Under the pieces are notes generated by a model that was given only the letters and a program-made list of their open reading frames with translations, made no database searches and was not told the DNA's origin. Made by a program: the position numbers and the translations under genes. Shown here piece after piece: positions 35,719-46,735 of a stretch of DNA of 64,000 nucleotides. The stretch covers positions 1 through 64,000 of the forward strand of contig JASAND010024033.1 in the NCBI GenBank assembly GCA_030248195.1, read 5' to 3'. Origin of the DNA: Trissonchulus latispiculum. Lineage: Eukaryota; Nematoda; Enoplea; Enoplida; Ironidae. Positions within the stretch are counted from its first letter, which is position 1. Each line of letters opens with the position of its first letter.

Positions 35719-36030
35719 TTTATAATGATAGAAAACATCTAACGATAAAGTAATTTTAACATTAGACAATGGTTTTAAGCTCAAAAACTTGATTGCCAAC
35801 ATGTTTCCAAGTCCAAAATAAGGTCAATATTGAGTCATAAGATCCATAATACAGTTAGAAACGTGTATTTCTCATAATAATAAACAGCTTAAGCCAAAAA
35901 TTCGGACAATTCTGAAAATTTTTTCAAAAATTACCCTAAATATACCCAAATTTTGGCCATTTTTCGGCGCGACTACCTCCCCCCCCAGTTGGGGGTAAGT
36001 CCCCCCCGCCAAAACGTTTTGGGGGAGGGT

Positions 36031-37357
36031 TGAATAAAGGCTTCGGGGGGGGGCTACCCCCCCCCCCCAACCCCCCTTACACCTATGGACTATGGTTCCA
36101 GGGAGGGGAGGGAAACATAGTCTCCCTGGAACTTTGGGTCTGGGGGGGTAGGGTAAATCTTGGCCGACCTCCGAAATGTGATGCGGGGAACCCCCCCCCC
36201 CAGCATTCGGACCTCAGAAATTTCGAAAAATGGCTAAAAAATGCAAAAATTTTTGTAATTTAGCCCTTTTTTCATCAAAATAAGGCTTGTTCTTAACGTT
36301 TTAGGTGTTTTTGCACCGTTTTAAAGCGATTTTAGGTCAAAATTTTAGAAAAATTTTTCAAAAAATGACCATTTTTCGACCAAATTTAGCTAACTTTTTG
36401 GTCTTAGAACACGGATCTCAAGACCGGTTTTCGATTCGGCTTTATGCTAGTTCAGCATTTGCTTACATTTTAAGCTTGCAACCTTAGCTTACAACTGAAC
36501 CAACGAAAAGCTGAATCGAAAAACAGAATTCGGATTCGTGTTCAGCGACCCAGAAAACTCTATACACAACTTTTCAGCAAAATCGAAGACAAAAAATTTT
36601 CGGTTTCCCTTGGTTCCCTTAGTAATCGCAAAAAATAGAATTTCGCGAAATCGAAAAGTTTTGCGATATTTGAACTTAGCGTAGTCGAAGACATGCCCAT
36701 ACCAAATTTTAGCTCATTTGGTCAAGTTTTAGGAATCTTGAGTGGTCTTGAGTGCATTTTCTGCCTTGACAGGAGCCTAGGTTGCTATTTTTGAAGTTCG
36801 TGCTACAGCCATCCGCATATTTCAGTATAAATTTTCTTTCTTTCATTCATTCATTTCTTTTTCTTTTAATTTCTTTCTTTCATTTCATTTCTTTCTTTCT
36901 TCCTATTTCTTCCACTTTCTTGCTTGTCCATTAAAAATGATTGACAGACAAAGGGATAAAGCTACACTCAAAGGTCAAGTCTATGCCTCGGCCTGTTTGA
37001 TGCGTTAAAAGTATGAGCCTTAAGTTGTTGCTAACTTGAAAAAATGAGGGTGTCCTCAAAGAAGTAACCTAAGCTGGGTGTGTGTTAAGTCAAAGGTTGA
37101 TGTAACTGGAAGTGACAGCTGTTTAATTGATGACAAAGTTTAAAATTATTCCGAGGACAAAATTTCTTTCTTTTTCTTTCACTTCTTTCTTTTTCTTTTC
37201 TTTCTTTCTTTTGTTTCTTTCTTTCTTTCTTTCTTTCTTTCTTTCATTTCTTTAAACTGATATAAGCGAATAGCTGTAATAGGCGGAAGTAACTTATTAC
37301 CGTCTGATGATACAGTCGAATGAAGAGACTAAGGCGGTATAGTACAACTACAGGGGT
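36031..37357. other. Unique insert between P2 and Q2
   Basis: 36031-36420 is G/C-run repeat related to 42290-42480 and 43980-44230. The rest is AT-rich with no gene. Two CTTT-rich microsatellites are present, at about 36833-36905 and 37163-37252. This segment is absent between P1 and Q1. Confidence 0.65.
37163..37252. repeat. (CTTT)n microsatellite
   Basis: An imperfect CTTT/TTTC run is most regular at 37210-37245. A shorter related run lies at about 36833-36905. Confidence 0.85.
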
Positions 37358-38331
37358 GGACTTTGAACAGATACTGTGAATTAAAAACTTAATGAATCGG
37401 CTTGGACTATGGTACCTTTGTTTCTTTCATGGTTCCGCATCAAGTGAGCGGGCCCACTACGCTGCGTGGACTGGATTGCTGTCTACGCAAGAGGAAATGT
37501 ATCAAAAGCTTTAAATTTAGATATATCCTTCAATCATCTATGAATTCATTTGAAATTTTGCACGCAAGCATTATTAATATACGCTCACGTGGTTTTAGTT
37601 TTCATAAAATTAATTTTAAATCATTTCATTTTAATTATGTCATTTTAAAGCTCTTTGTGCTCTTTCAGGCGGTAGAGTCAAGTTTATCACATAAAGCTTT
37701 AATAAATTTTGTTTATTTGCATTTATGTCACAATGCAACTCAAAGCTAACTAAGTTTAAGGTAGCGCTCGCATTATCGGGATTATTGATGTAAGATTTGG
37801 ACAGAATGTTCAATTTTGAAGAAATTATAAGTGAGTCTAGCCTGGCTGGAGGGTTATCTTGTTGCAAAATTTCGGCTCCTGGGAACCCATCATTGGATAG
37901 CTACCTTCAAAGCTTAAAAATCAAAATATTATTTAAGCTTTACATGATCAACCTAAATGCACAGCGTGAAAGAGCGTAAAAAGAGCTTTAAAACGATGTG
38001 CATATCTCTTATCTACGTGGCTTCTATCAAAAGTTACAGACGGTTGAATATGTGACGAAGTTACGTTTACCATTCCTATAGCGAATGGCAATGTAAAAAC
38101 CAAATGTTCGAAAATGAATTTTACAGGGCTTTCATGATGCTTTTGCGTTGGATTTGTTCCTTATTTTATGAAATACACTGTGACTTATTATAAGCATAAT
38201 ATTTGCACAAAACTGAAGTGATTAGTGCGAAATTTTTCATTTTGATTTTCTTATAAATGCTGCGATCAAACTCGCTCAAATTTTGTGTGCACGTTTATTT
38301 GACGGGGGCAATTTTTTTAGTTCTTGTTTAT
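37358..38331. repeat. Tandem block Q, copy 2
   Basis: Near-identical to 31547-32526, including the 115-codon frame (37402-37749). Small indels occur near 38000-38300. Confidence 0.8.
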
Positions 38332-38377
38332 AATCAAACATTCTAAGACGGCAATGTTAAAATAGTACATTATCATC

Positions 38378-39486
38378 ATGATCATATCATGATGATGATG
38401 ATGATGATTACAAATGAATCCTTTTCGGAGTGGACCTCAGTTGTGAGTGGTGTACCGCAAGGGTCAGTTTCTGGTCCAACGCTCTTTCTGGTGTTTATAA
38501 ATGAGGTTTTGTTGTTGCTAAATAGAGATCTTTGTACTGGATATGCTGATGATTTAAAGTTTTCTGCTGCAGGATCTGATAGACAACAAGTCTTGCAGAA
38601 TGCTTTAGATCGTTTTTTGAATTGGACGTCTCAATGGCAATTAACTGTATCTTATCCTAAATCAATGGTTTTGTATATTGGTCGGAACAACGACCATGTG
38701 CCTTATTTTTGTGGTCCTGAAGCACTAAGTGGGGTAGAAGGTTGCTCAGACTTGGGAGTGTGGATGACTTCAAACTTAAGTTTTTCTGTTCATATTAGTC
38801 GCATAGTGGACAAAGCTTATAGAGTTTTATATCTCATCACTCATAATTTTGTTTCGAATGATTGTTCTCTAAAACTCAAACTGTATAAATCTTATGTGGT
38901 TCCAATTTTATGTTATGCATCTGAAGTATGGAACCCATGGCTACTAAAAGACATTGAAATGATTGAAAATGTACAGAAAAGATTTACTCTTTCCTTTCAA
39001 CATTTACGAAATCTGAATTATAAGGATAGATGTGCAGAATTGGATATTCTTAGTCTAGAATTTACTAGACTAGTTACGGACCTTGTTTTTGTGTATAAAA
39101 TGATATTTGGATATAATATAATTAATATGTTTGACTTTTTCGAGTTACAGCCTTGCATGCATAATACGCGTGGTCATTTACTAAAGTTGCGTTTACCAAA
39201 ATCAAATTTGAATTTACGTAAATTCAGTTTCCCATGTAGGATTGTACTACCATGGAACGCTCTGCCGGAATCTATTATTTTGAGTAAAGATGTGGTGGAT
39301 TTTAAAAGAAAATTGTTGTTAAATAAAAGTGTTCTGTTTCATTATGTAAAAATGTATGCTCATTGAATGCATTTTTTATGTTTATTTCTTGAAACTGTTT
39401 ATTGTTACAGTGTTATTTCAACGTCTGTTTCCGTCTATAACGCCTGGAGTAAACGTTTTCGTTTCGTTTCGTTTTCGTTTCGTTTC
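38378..39486 (+). mobile_element. 5'-truncated non-LTR retrotransposon, second copy
   Basis: Duplicate of 32573-33681 produced by the block duplication and not by a new insertion, since the flanks match on both sides. Confidence 0.8.
38389..39366 (+). CDS. C-terminal reverse transcriptase fragment, copy 2
   Basis: The 325-codon product is identical to that at 32584-33561, with the SGVPQGS block, the YADD box (38542-38553) and the PWNALP terminal signature. The same limits apply: no endonuclease and no first catalytic block. Absence of any difference over nearly 1 kb implies a very recent duplication, gene conversion, or an assembly artefact. Confidence 0.85.
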   Translation: MMMMMMITNESFSEWTSVVSGVPQGSVSGPTLFLVFINEVLLLLNRDLCTGYADDLKFSAAGSDRQQVLQNALDRFLNWTSQWQLTVSYPKSMVLYIGRNNDHVPYFCGPEALSGVEGCSDLGVWMTSNLSFSVHISRIVDKAYRVLYLITHNFVSNDCSLKLKLYKSYVVPILCYASEVWNPWLLKDIEMIENVQKRFTLSFQHLRNLNYKDRCAELDILSLEFTRLVTDLVFVYKMIFGYNIINMFDFFELQPCMHNTRGHLLKLRLPKSNLNLRKFSFPCRIVLPWNALPESIILSKDVVDFKRKLLLNKSVLFHYVKMYAH

Positions 39487-39841
39487 GATATGTACTATTT
39501 GCCATCTCAGAAGGCATGGCTGCACGGTTGCAAAACCCAATTATTACTATCGTTTTGGCAAGCCTGAAACAAAAAAATCACACATTCCTCAAGTTGTATA
39601 CAGGGTTACAAGTTCTTTTTCTGAAGCCCCTATAAATTGCGCATAAGAGAACAAAAGAAGCGTCTTTACGGCTTCATAAATTTCTTTACAATCTCTTCAT
39701 AAATTTCTTCAAGTGTTAACGTATTCTATGCCTGTATATACAATATACACGTATAATATATATCGTACCCCTCCTGAGCGCAATTCCCACTGTAATACCC
39801 TGTGGACGCAGCAATTATATATATTTATATAATATATATAT

Positions 39842-41093
39842 GAGTGGATTTCTCAGTGGTTCAGATCTGGAGTCGTTGTTGGCGGACAACCTTGAGAAAT
39901 CAATTTTCTTCTTACTATACCAGTTGATTAGGATTAGTAGGCATAGTAAAACCTACAAATATCAGCTTGTTTTGATGAGCGGTTAATGAGTAAGGTCCAT
40001 TTTTGTGTTTTTGCCATGGCGGCTAAATGGCTAATTTTACTTCTTGGCTTTGTTCCACTGTATTGAAAGATATATACGTGGTAGGGTGCTACTTTTGGCC
40101 CTCAAATTGTTCATAGAGCTCTACTATGGCTATGCAACAGGCGTTCTCCTTCAGCTGTCATGTAGTTTTCGAAAACAGTAGTTTTAAGGTCACTGACCCC
40201 ACCCGTCGAGAGTAGTGCGAAGTAAGTTTATTCGAGCTAGAGAACTTATTACTGCGAGGCGGGACGCAATTTTGTAATATATCATTTTTAGGATCATAAC
40301 AAACCTGCTGGCCAAACATGAGCCAAATCCCAGACCCAGTTTTGAGATATGGCTCTTCAAAGTTCGAAAAATCGCCGATTTTGGGCCAAAACAGCGATCA
40401 AGTCAAGTTTGGGCCGCCATAACCGACTAATGGGAAAAGATAGTGAGCTAATATTGCTAGCACATAAACTAGGTACCATAGACAGTGTTTTAGATCAATT
40501 TCAGCCAAATCTGAGAAATTTTATTTTTTTCGATTTTTCAACACCCAAAATGCGACCGAAGCGAGCCGAGCGATTTTTCGAACTTTGAAGAGCCACATCT
40601 CAAAACTGGGTCTGGGATTTGGCTCATTTTTGGCCAGCAGGTTTGTTATGATCCTAAAAATGATATATTACAAAATTGCGTCCCGCCTCGCAGTAATAAG
40701 TTCTCTAGCTCGAATAAACTTACTTCGCACTACTCTCGACGGGTGGGGTCAGTGACCTTAAAACTACTGTTTTCGAAAACTACATGACAGCTGAAGTAGA
40801 AAGCCTGTTGCATAGCCATAGTAGAGCTCTATGAACAATTTGAGGGCCAAAAGTAGCACCCTACCACGTATATATCTTTCAATACAGTGGAACAAAGCCA
40901 AGAAGTAAAATTGGCCATTTAGCCGCCATGGCAAAATTACAAAAATGGACCTTACTGATTAACCGCTCATCAAAACAAGCTGATATTTGCAGGTTTTACT
41001 ATGCCTACTAATCCTAATCAACTGGCTTAGTAAGAAGAAGATAGATTTTTTGAGGTTGTCCGTTCCATCTGCGAGCATCCCAGAAATCGACTC
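39842..41093. mobile_element. Foldback element with 0.53 kb inverted arms
   Basis: The left arm 39842-40375 is complementary to the right arm 40570-41093, leaving a loop of 194 bases. Outer ends are GAGTGGATTTCT and the complement of GAGTCGATTTCT. It sits in the P3 TA microsatellite, which is uninterrupted in P2, so it is an insertion. The arms differ by scattered substitutions and small indels. There is no coding capacity. Confidence 0.85.
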
Positions 41094-42265
41094 ATATATA
41101 TATGTGTATGTATGTACGTATATGCGTACAGTACACATAGAAAAATTGAAAAATTTTCGAAAAATTACCAAAAATTTGGAAAAAAGTGCTAAAATTTGCT
41201 GAGGTATATAATACGTATGCAAATTTACTAAAAACACTACACGTCGCAGGGAGGGGGGAATTTTTCTCAAGGTACACCTATGATTGACCTTATTTTGGAC
41301 ATGCAAACATGTTGGCAATCAAGTTATCGAGTTAGAACCACTGTCTAATGATAAAATTACTTCATGGTTGAATGTTTTTTGGTATTATAAACGGCTGAAA
41401 GTGCGATTTTTGGCAGAAAAATAGAAAAATCGTTTTGGGGAGGGTTGGGAGGTCTCCAGAGGGGCCCCCTAGAAAAAGTCTGGGGGGGAGCATCCCCCCC
41501 CCACCCCAAATCTCCATTACACCTATGGGTGGGGTGTGGAAAATCGAATTTGGGGAGAAAAGTATTTGTCAAAAATTTAAGAGAAAAATAGCGATATTGC
41601 TAAAAACTCTATTTACAACCAATTTTTTCGAAGAAACTAGAATTTTTGCGAAAAATTCGGAATTTTTCTTAATTTTGAGCCAAAATTTTGAAACTTTTGG
41701 GAGGTGGGGTCTGCCAAATTTGGGTTTGGTGGGGTTTGGGATTTGGCCATTTGGGGTGGGGTGGGGTGGGGTCTGCCTCCAAAATTTTGAGGGTGGGGTC
41801 GGGCCTTGTCTATTTGGGGGATGATGGGTCCGCCCACCAGGTACACCTATGCTACCCCCCCCCTTGGGTTCCTTTGGGGGGGGGGGGTTGGTGGGTATTT
41901 TTGACCAATTTTACCCCCCCCCCCAGAATTTTTGACATAGCCTCCCCCAACTTTCGGCTACCCTCCCCCCTAAGCCCCCCAGCGATTTTCGGACCCAAAA
42001 ACTTAGCTAAATTTGGCCGAAAATTTCTACAATTTTGACTTAAAATCGCTTTAAAACGGTGCAAAAACGCCTAAAACGTGGAAAACAAGCCTAATTTTGA
42101 AGAAAAAAGGCTAAATTACAGAAAATTCTGCATTTTTGGCCATAATAATAAAGAGCTTGAGCCAAAAAATCGTACAATTCTGAAATTTTTTTCAAAAATT
42201 ACCCTAAAAATACCCAAATTTTGGCCATTTTTCGGCGCGACTACCTCCCCCCCAGTTGGGGGTAT

Positions 42266-43504
42266 TTCAGAAAAATCGAAAGAGTCAGAAATTTCGAAAA
42301 ATGGCTAAAAAATGCAAAAATTTTTGTAATTTAGCCCTTTTTTCATCAAAATAAGGCTTGTTCTTAACGTTTTAGGTGTTTTTGCACCGTTTTAAAGCGA
42401 TTTTAGGTCAAAATTTTAGAAAAATTTTTCAAAAAATGACCATTTTTCGACCAAATTTAGCTAACTTTTTGGGTCCAAAAATCGTTGGGGGGGTTCGGGG
42501 GTGTAGCCAAAAGTTGGTGGAGCCGTGGAGGGTAAGTCAAAAAATCTGGGGGGGGGGTAAATTTGGTCAAATTTTGGGGGGGGGGGGTAAAATTTTTGGG
42601 CAAAAAATTGTCTAGGTGGGGGTGCCGGAATGTCTGTCAAAGGAGGGGGCCCAAATCGCAAAGGGGGGGCCGGCAGAGGTGTACCAGGCATAGGTGTAAG
42701 GTGGGGGGGGGGGTAGCCCCCCAAGCCTTTTTCAACCCTCCCCCAAAGCTTTATGGGGGGAACGTCCCCCCCCCCCCCCAACGGGGGGGGGAAAATGGCG
42801 CTGAAGGCGCGAAAAATGGCCAAAAATTGGGTATTTTTAGGGTAAATTTTGAAAAAATTTTCAAAAATGTCGAAATTTTTGGCTTAAACTGTTTATTATT
42901 ATGAGAAATACACGTTTTTAACTGTATTATGGATCTTATGACTCAATATTGACCTTATTTTGGACTTGGAAACATGTTGGCAATCAAGTTTTTGAGTTTA
43001 AAACCACTGTCTGATGTTAAAAGTAGTTTATGGTTAGATGTTTTTCATCATTAGAAACGGCTGAAAGTGCGATTTTTGGCATAAAAAATGAAAAATTTGG
43101 GGGGGGGGTTTGGGGGGGGGTCGCCAGAGGGGGCCCCCCCAGAAAATGTTGGGGGGGGGGGGAGCCTCCCCACCCCAAATCTCCGTTACACCTATGGTAC
43201 CAGGCTACAGTTTGCCCCCTGTGTGTGAGACCCCCCACGGAGAGGCCAGACCACCCCCCCCCCCCGACCCGACCGCAACCCCGCCCCCCCAAGCCGCGCT
43301 CACCCCCCCTCCCCCCCCACTTCAGATTATTTTAGCCCCCCCCAGCCAGATTTGGACTTTTTACTCCCCCCCCCCAACCCTAACACTAGGTGGTACACCT
43401 TATGAACCCAACATTTTTTGGGGTCCCCCTCAACCCTCAACCATAATTTTTTGACCAATTTTACCCCCTCCCAGAATTTTCGACATACTCCAAAAAGGCC
43501 GGGG
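42266..43504. repeat. G/C-run repeat mosaic
   Basis: Further fragments of the same G/C-run elements occur in both orientations, with CATAGGTGTAA-type boundary motifs near 42689 and 43193. 42945-43090 repeats the ATTGACCTTATTTTGGAC arm also seen at 29800 and, inverted, at 31240-31340. The frames are compositional. Confidence 0.6.
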
Positions 43505-43506
43505 GG

Positions 43507-45158
43507 CAGTGGCGGATCCAGGGGAGGGGACCGAGCCCCATAGGTGTACCACCTGTTTGGGTTGGGGGGGGAGGGGAGTAGAAGGTCCAACTTTGGCTCG
43601 GGGGACCCCACCGAAATCCGAAATTTGGGGGAGGGGGACCCCCCTAAACTGTACCCAAGTTTTTTTAGCTAAAAAAGCTCCTTTTTCAATCGGAAATTTT
43701 TGAAAAACTGCCAAAACTGTACACAAATTTTTTTCGGCTAAAATTGGCCCTTTTTTGACATAAAATCGACTATATATTTTCGACGTAAATCTACTCAATA
43801 ACTACTCTGTTGCGTTTTACAACCTATTTTTTAGCGTTTTTAACTATGTCCAGCCAATTTTTTCTGGAAATTTTTGAAAAATTGCAAAACTGGCATTTTT
43901 CTCTTGTTTGGACCCTATTTTGGGGGGGGGGAGGGGGGTCTGAGCATAGTTTTCCTGGAACTTTGGGTCTGGGGGGGTTAAATCTCGGCTGACCTCCGAA
44001 ATGTGATGGGGGGTACCCCCCAACCCCCCCAGAATTCGGACCTCGGAAATTTCGAAAACTGGCCAAAAAATGCAAAATTTTCTGTAATTTAGCCCTTTTC
44101 TCATCAAAATAAATCTTGTTCTTAACGTTTTAGGCGTTTTTGCACCGTTTTAAAGCGATTTTAGGTCGAAATTTTAGAAAAATTTTTCCAAAAATGACCA
44201 TTTTTCGACCAAATTTAGCTAACTTTTTGGGTCCAAAAATCGTTGGGGGGGTAGCCAAAAACAGTTGGGGGAGGGTAAATCTGGGGGGGGGGGGTAAATG
44301 TGGTCGAAAATTTGGGGGGATGCCCCCCAACCCCCCCACCCCCAAAGGAAACAGTTCGGCGTGGGGGGGGGGAGTAGTCTAGGTCGGGTATGGGGAGTGG
44401 GGGGTCTGGCGTTCTCGGGGAGGGGTCTCACAGGGGGCAAACTGTAGCCTGGTACAACTACACCAATGTTGGGGGGGGGGAAGCCTCCCACCCCAAATCT
44501 CCGTTACACCTATGGACTACCCCCCCCAAGTCCCCTCCCCTGGTGAAACTATGGTTCATCCTCCCCCAACTTTCGGGTACACCCACCCAACCCCAAGGCC
44601 CTTTTTGGAGCCAAAAAGTTAGCAAAATTTTGCCGAAAATGATCATTTTAGAAAAACGTTTCTCAAATTTTGACTTACAATCGCTTTAAAACCATGTGAA
44701 AACGCGTAAAACTAAAAACAAGCCTTGTTTTGACGAAAAATGCGTTAAAAATAAGACAGAAAATTTTGCATTTTAGGCCATTTTTTGGATTTTCTGTGGT
44801 CCCAATTCTTGGGGGAGGAGAGTTCCTTAGGGAGTACCTCATCGCATTTCGGGGATCGACCATCAATTTCCAAAGCTTACCCCTTCCCCAACCAAAATTT
44901 CGGGTGAAACTTCTAGAAATCGAAAAATTGTACGTATATATATACCGTTTACCAGTAAATAAATGTGCGCAAAATTTTAGAAAAACTCTAGGTAAGGATA
45001 TAAAATCTGTTTAATTTTCAGTAAATTTATAAATATCAGCTGAAAAACTGCGACTAGGTAAACGGGAGGTAAAGAGGTAAACCTCAACGGGAGGCGCCCA
45101 AATCCCAAAGGGAGGTGCGTGGCCCTGGGCCCGAGCCCTCCCCTGGATCCGCCACTGC
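43507..45158. mobile_element. 1.65 kb TIR element (CAGTGGCGGATCCAGG termini)
   Basis: The left end CAGTGGCGGATCCAGGGG at 43507 has an exact inverted partner ending at 45158, and the match extends to about 24 bases. The interior is G/C-run mosaic with nested CATAGGTG marks and then AT-rich DNA. No transposase is visible. No clear target duplication was seen, so the two ends could instead belong to one larger composite. Confidence 0.65.
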
Positions 45159-45487
45159 CACAAACCCCTTCATGTACAAAAGAAGTCCTGTAACTGTTAC
45201 CAGTAAGACAAGTTGGCATGATCTTAGAAAATTTGAAAACTTCTTAGGTTTTATGGTCATTTTCGGGTGTCAACTTCTTATCCATGCCACACGAACGCTC
45301 AATCGACAGGACCGGTTATTTGTAATATAATATTAAAGTACAAGACTCGAAATTTCATTTGCACTAGATTTTGTATCTTTATCATGTGCCAGTCGAGCAG
45401 GGTAAGCCATTGTTTGTTTTTCCCCACTTTGGCAAGCAGGTGATGTCTTTCCCCCCTCTGACTATATATGTAGGTAGATATATATAC

Positions 45488-45749
45488 GCACTAGCGTAGC
45501 CAGAAAAAAATTTCGGAGGGGGGCAAGCCAAAACCGCTCTGAAGTTTCTGCCGCAACTAAACAGTTGGTTGAAATTTTCAAACAAAATCTGGAGGTTTTG
45601 AGATATTTTCTTTGAAAAGTAGCGCCGCAGGCGAAAATTTTTCGAAATACTTATTCGCGCGGCAACTACTCACTAAAAACTTTTCTTTTGTCTCCGATTT
45701 CGGGGGGGCATGCCCCCCTCGCCCCCCCCCCCCCTGGCTACGCGCCTGC
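45488..45749. mobile_element. 262 bp hAT-like element (GCGTAGCCAG termini)
   Basis: The ends GCACTAGCGTAGCCAG and the complement of GCAGGCGCGTAGCCAG match at 13 of 16 bases. ATATATAC or longer flanks both sides (ends at 45487, restarts at 45750). The TA-rich target prevents exact sizing, but 8 bases is compatible with hAT. The interior is noncoding with terminal G and C runs. Confidence 0.65.
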
Positions 45750-45861
45750 ATATATATACAGTCCATGTCCTTACCTATCTTTAACTGTTTGTTACAGAAT
45801 TAACGTCTTCACATAGATTGATGATTATGATGAATCTTCATAATATAATTTCGTGTTCAAT

Positions 45862-45889
45862 TAGGGGGAGCGCGTTAGCGCTCCCCCTA
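45862..45889. repeat. 12 bp clamp hairpin upstream of the first 146 bp array
   Basis: TAGGGGGAGCGC (45862-45873) pairs perfectly with GCGCTCCCCCTA (45878-45889) around GTTA. It is followed by GAATAGGG. The same layout is seen at 49126 and 53501. Confidence 0.85.
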
Positions 45890-46735
45890 GAATAGGGAAA
45901 ATTTGACGCAATGTGTATAATCTGGACATTGTTTGGCCTGGGGCCAGCGGAGGAGTGGACCGATCGGGCTGAAACTTCTTGTGTGAAGAGCCTATGGGCA
46001 GGGGTACATGCTGTGAAAATTTCAGCCGGATCGGCCGGGTGGATCTTGAGATATGAAAATTGGCCCCCCGCGCAGGTCGCGTTTCTCTCCATTTTTTCCC
46101 CTAGGGGTGCAGGTCGGAGGACCCTTCAGAGCCGTACTATTTTAGGTTTTTTTTTTGTACAAAAAGTTCCTCAATTCCGGGGAAATTACTTTCCGCGGTT
46201 TCCGGACACCCCCAGATGGCCCCACCCCCCCCCCCCCCGGTGGGGACCCCCCAAGGGACCCCCGAAAAAAAACTAAGTTCGAAAATAATTGCACTTCGAA
46301 ATAGATCGCAGCGAGGGAAGCTGGGCTCTCATATTGGGGTTTTGGCATGACCCCAGGGTGGACTACTGCATAGGCTATATTAGATGTCGGCAGGTCTCCT
46401 GTGGCGCCCTGGCCAGGGGTCACTAGTTAACGTGTAAAAGGGGGGGTCTGGGCCTACGGAGTAGGCAGCCCTATACATAAGAGCTGCTGGGCTGAGGTTT
46501 CGTATTCGAATAGGAACCCCTATATGGTGAATCTAAAGGGCCCATTAGTTTCGCTCTAGGACCTATCCATGTGGCTGGGGGGCACCCTGATGGTGGTGGG
46601 CCCTACCGTGTCGCAACTGCAACTTTAACCTCTTCTATAGAAATATCTACAGTGAGCAGGTCTCTCTTACTTGGGGTTTGGGGTGGGGTGCGGGGGCACT
46701 ACAGCATAGGCTATAGTAGGTTTCGCCCGGACCCC
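45890..46735. other. Leader of the first array element
   Basis: It contains an inverted pair, CCGATCGGGCTGAAA (about 45960) with TTTCAGCCGGATCGG (about 46019). TTTGGCCTGGGGCCAGC near 45932 resembles TTGGCCTGGAGCCAGC near 53572 in the second array element. Two partial repeats, GCATAGGCTATA...GTGGCGCCCTGGCCAGGGGTC, precede the array (46370 and 46710). No gene was seen. Confidence 0.5.

Larger units (their letters stand above)
32527..36030. repeat. Tandem block P, copy 2
   Basis: Same content as copy 1 with two changes: a 1.1 kb retrotransposon fragment is inserted (about 32573-33681) and the foldback remnant is absent. The offset to copy 3 is 5805 bases over the RT fragment. The hAT-like insertion is shared, so it predates the duplication. 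Confidence 0.85.
38332..42265. repeat. Tandem block P, copy 3
   Basis: Third copy with the RT fragment and a complete foldback element in its TA microsatellite. Its G/C-run half is internally shortened: text matching about 30660 joins directly to text matching about 31385 near 42143, which removes the hAT-like insertion. Confidence 0.8.

Noticed and set aside
30044..44700. Many Gly/Pro/Trp-rich frames of 60-130 codons in the G/C-run region
   Set aside because: They overlap on both strands and in several frames, follow homopolymer composition, and have no domain. They are products of low stop frequency in G/C runs.
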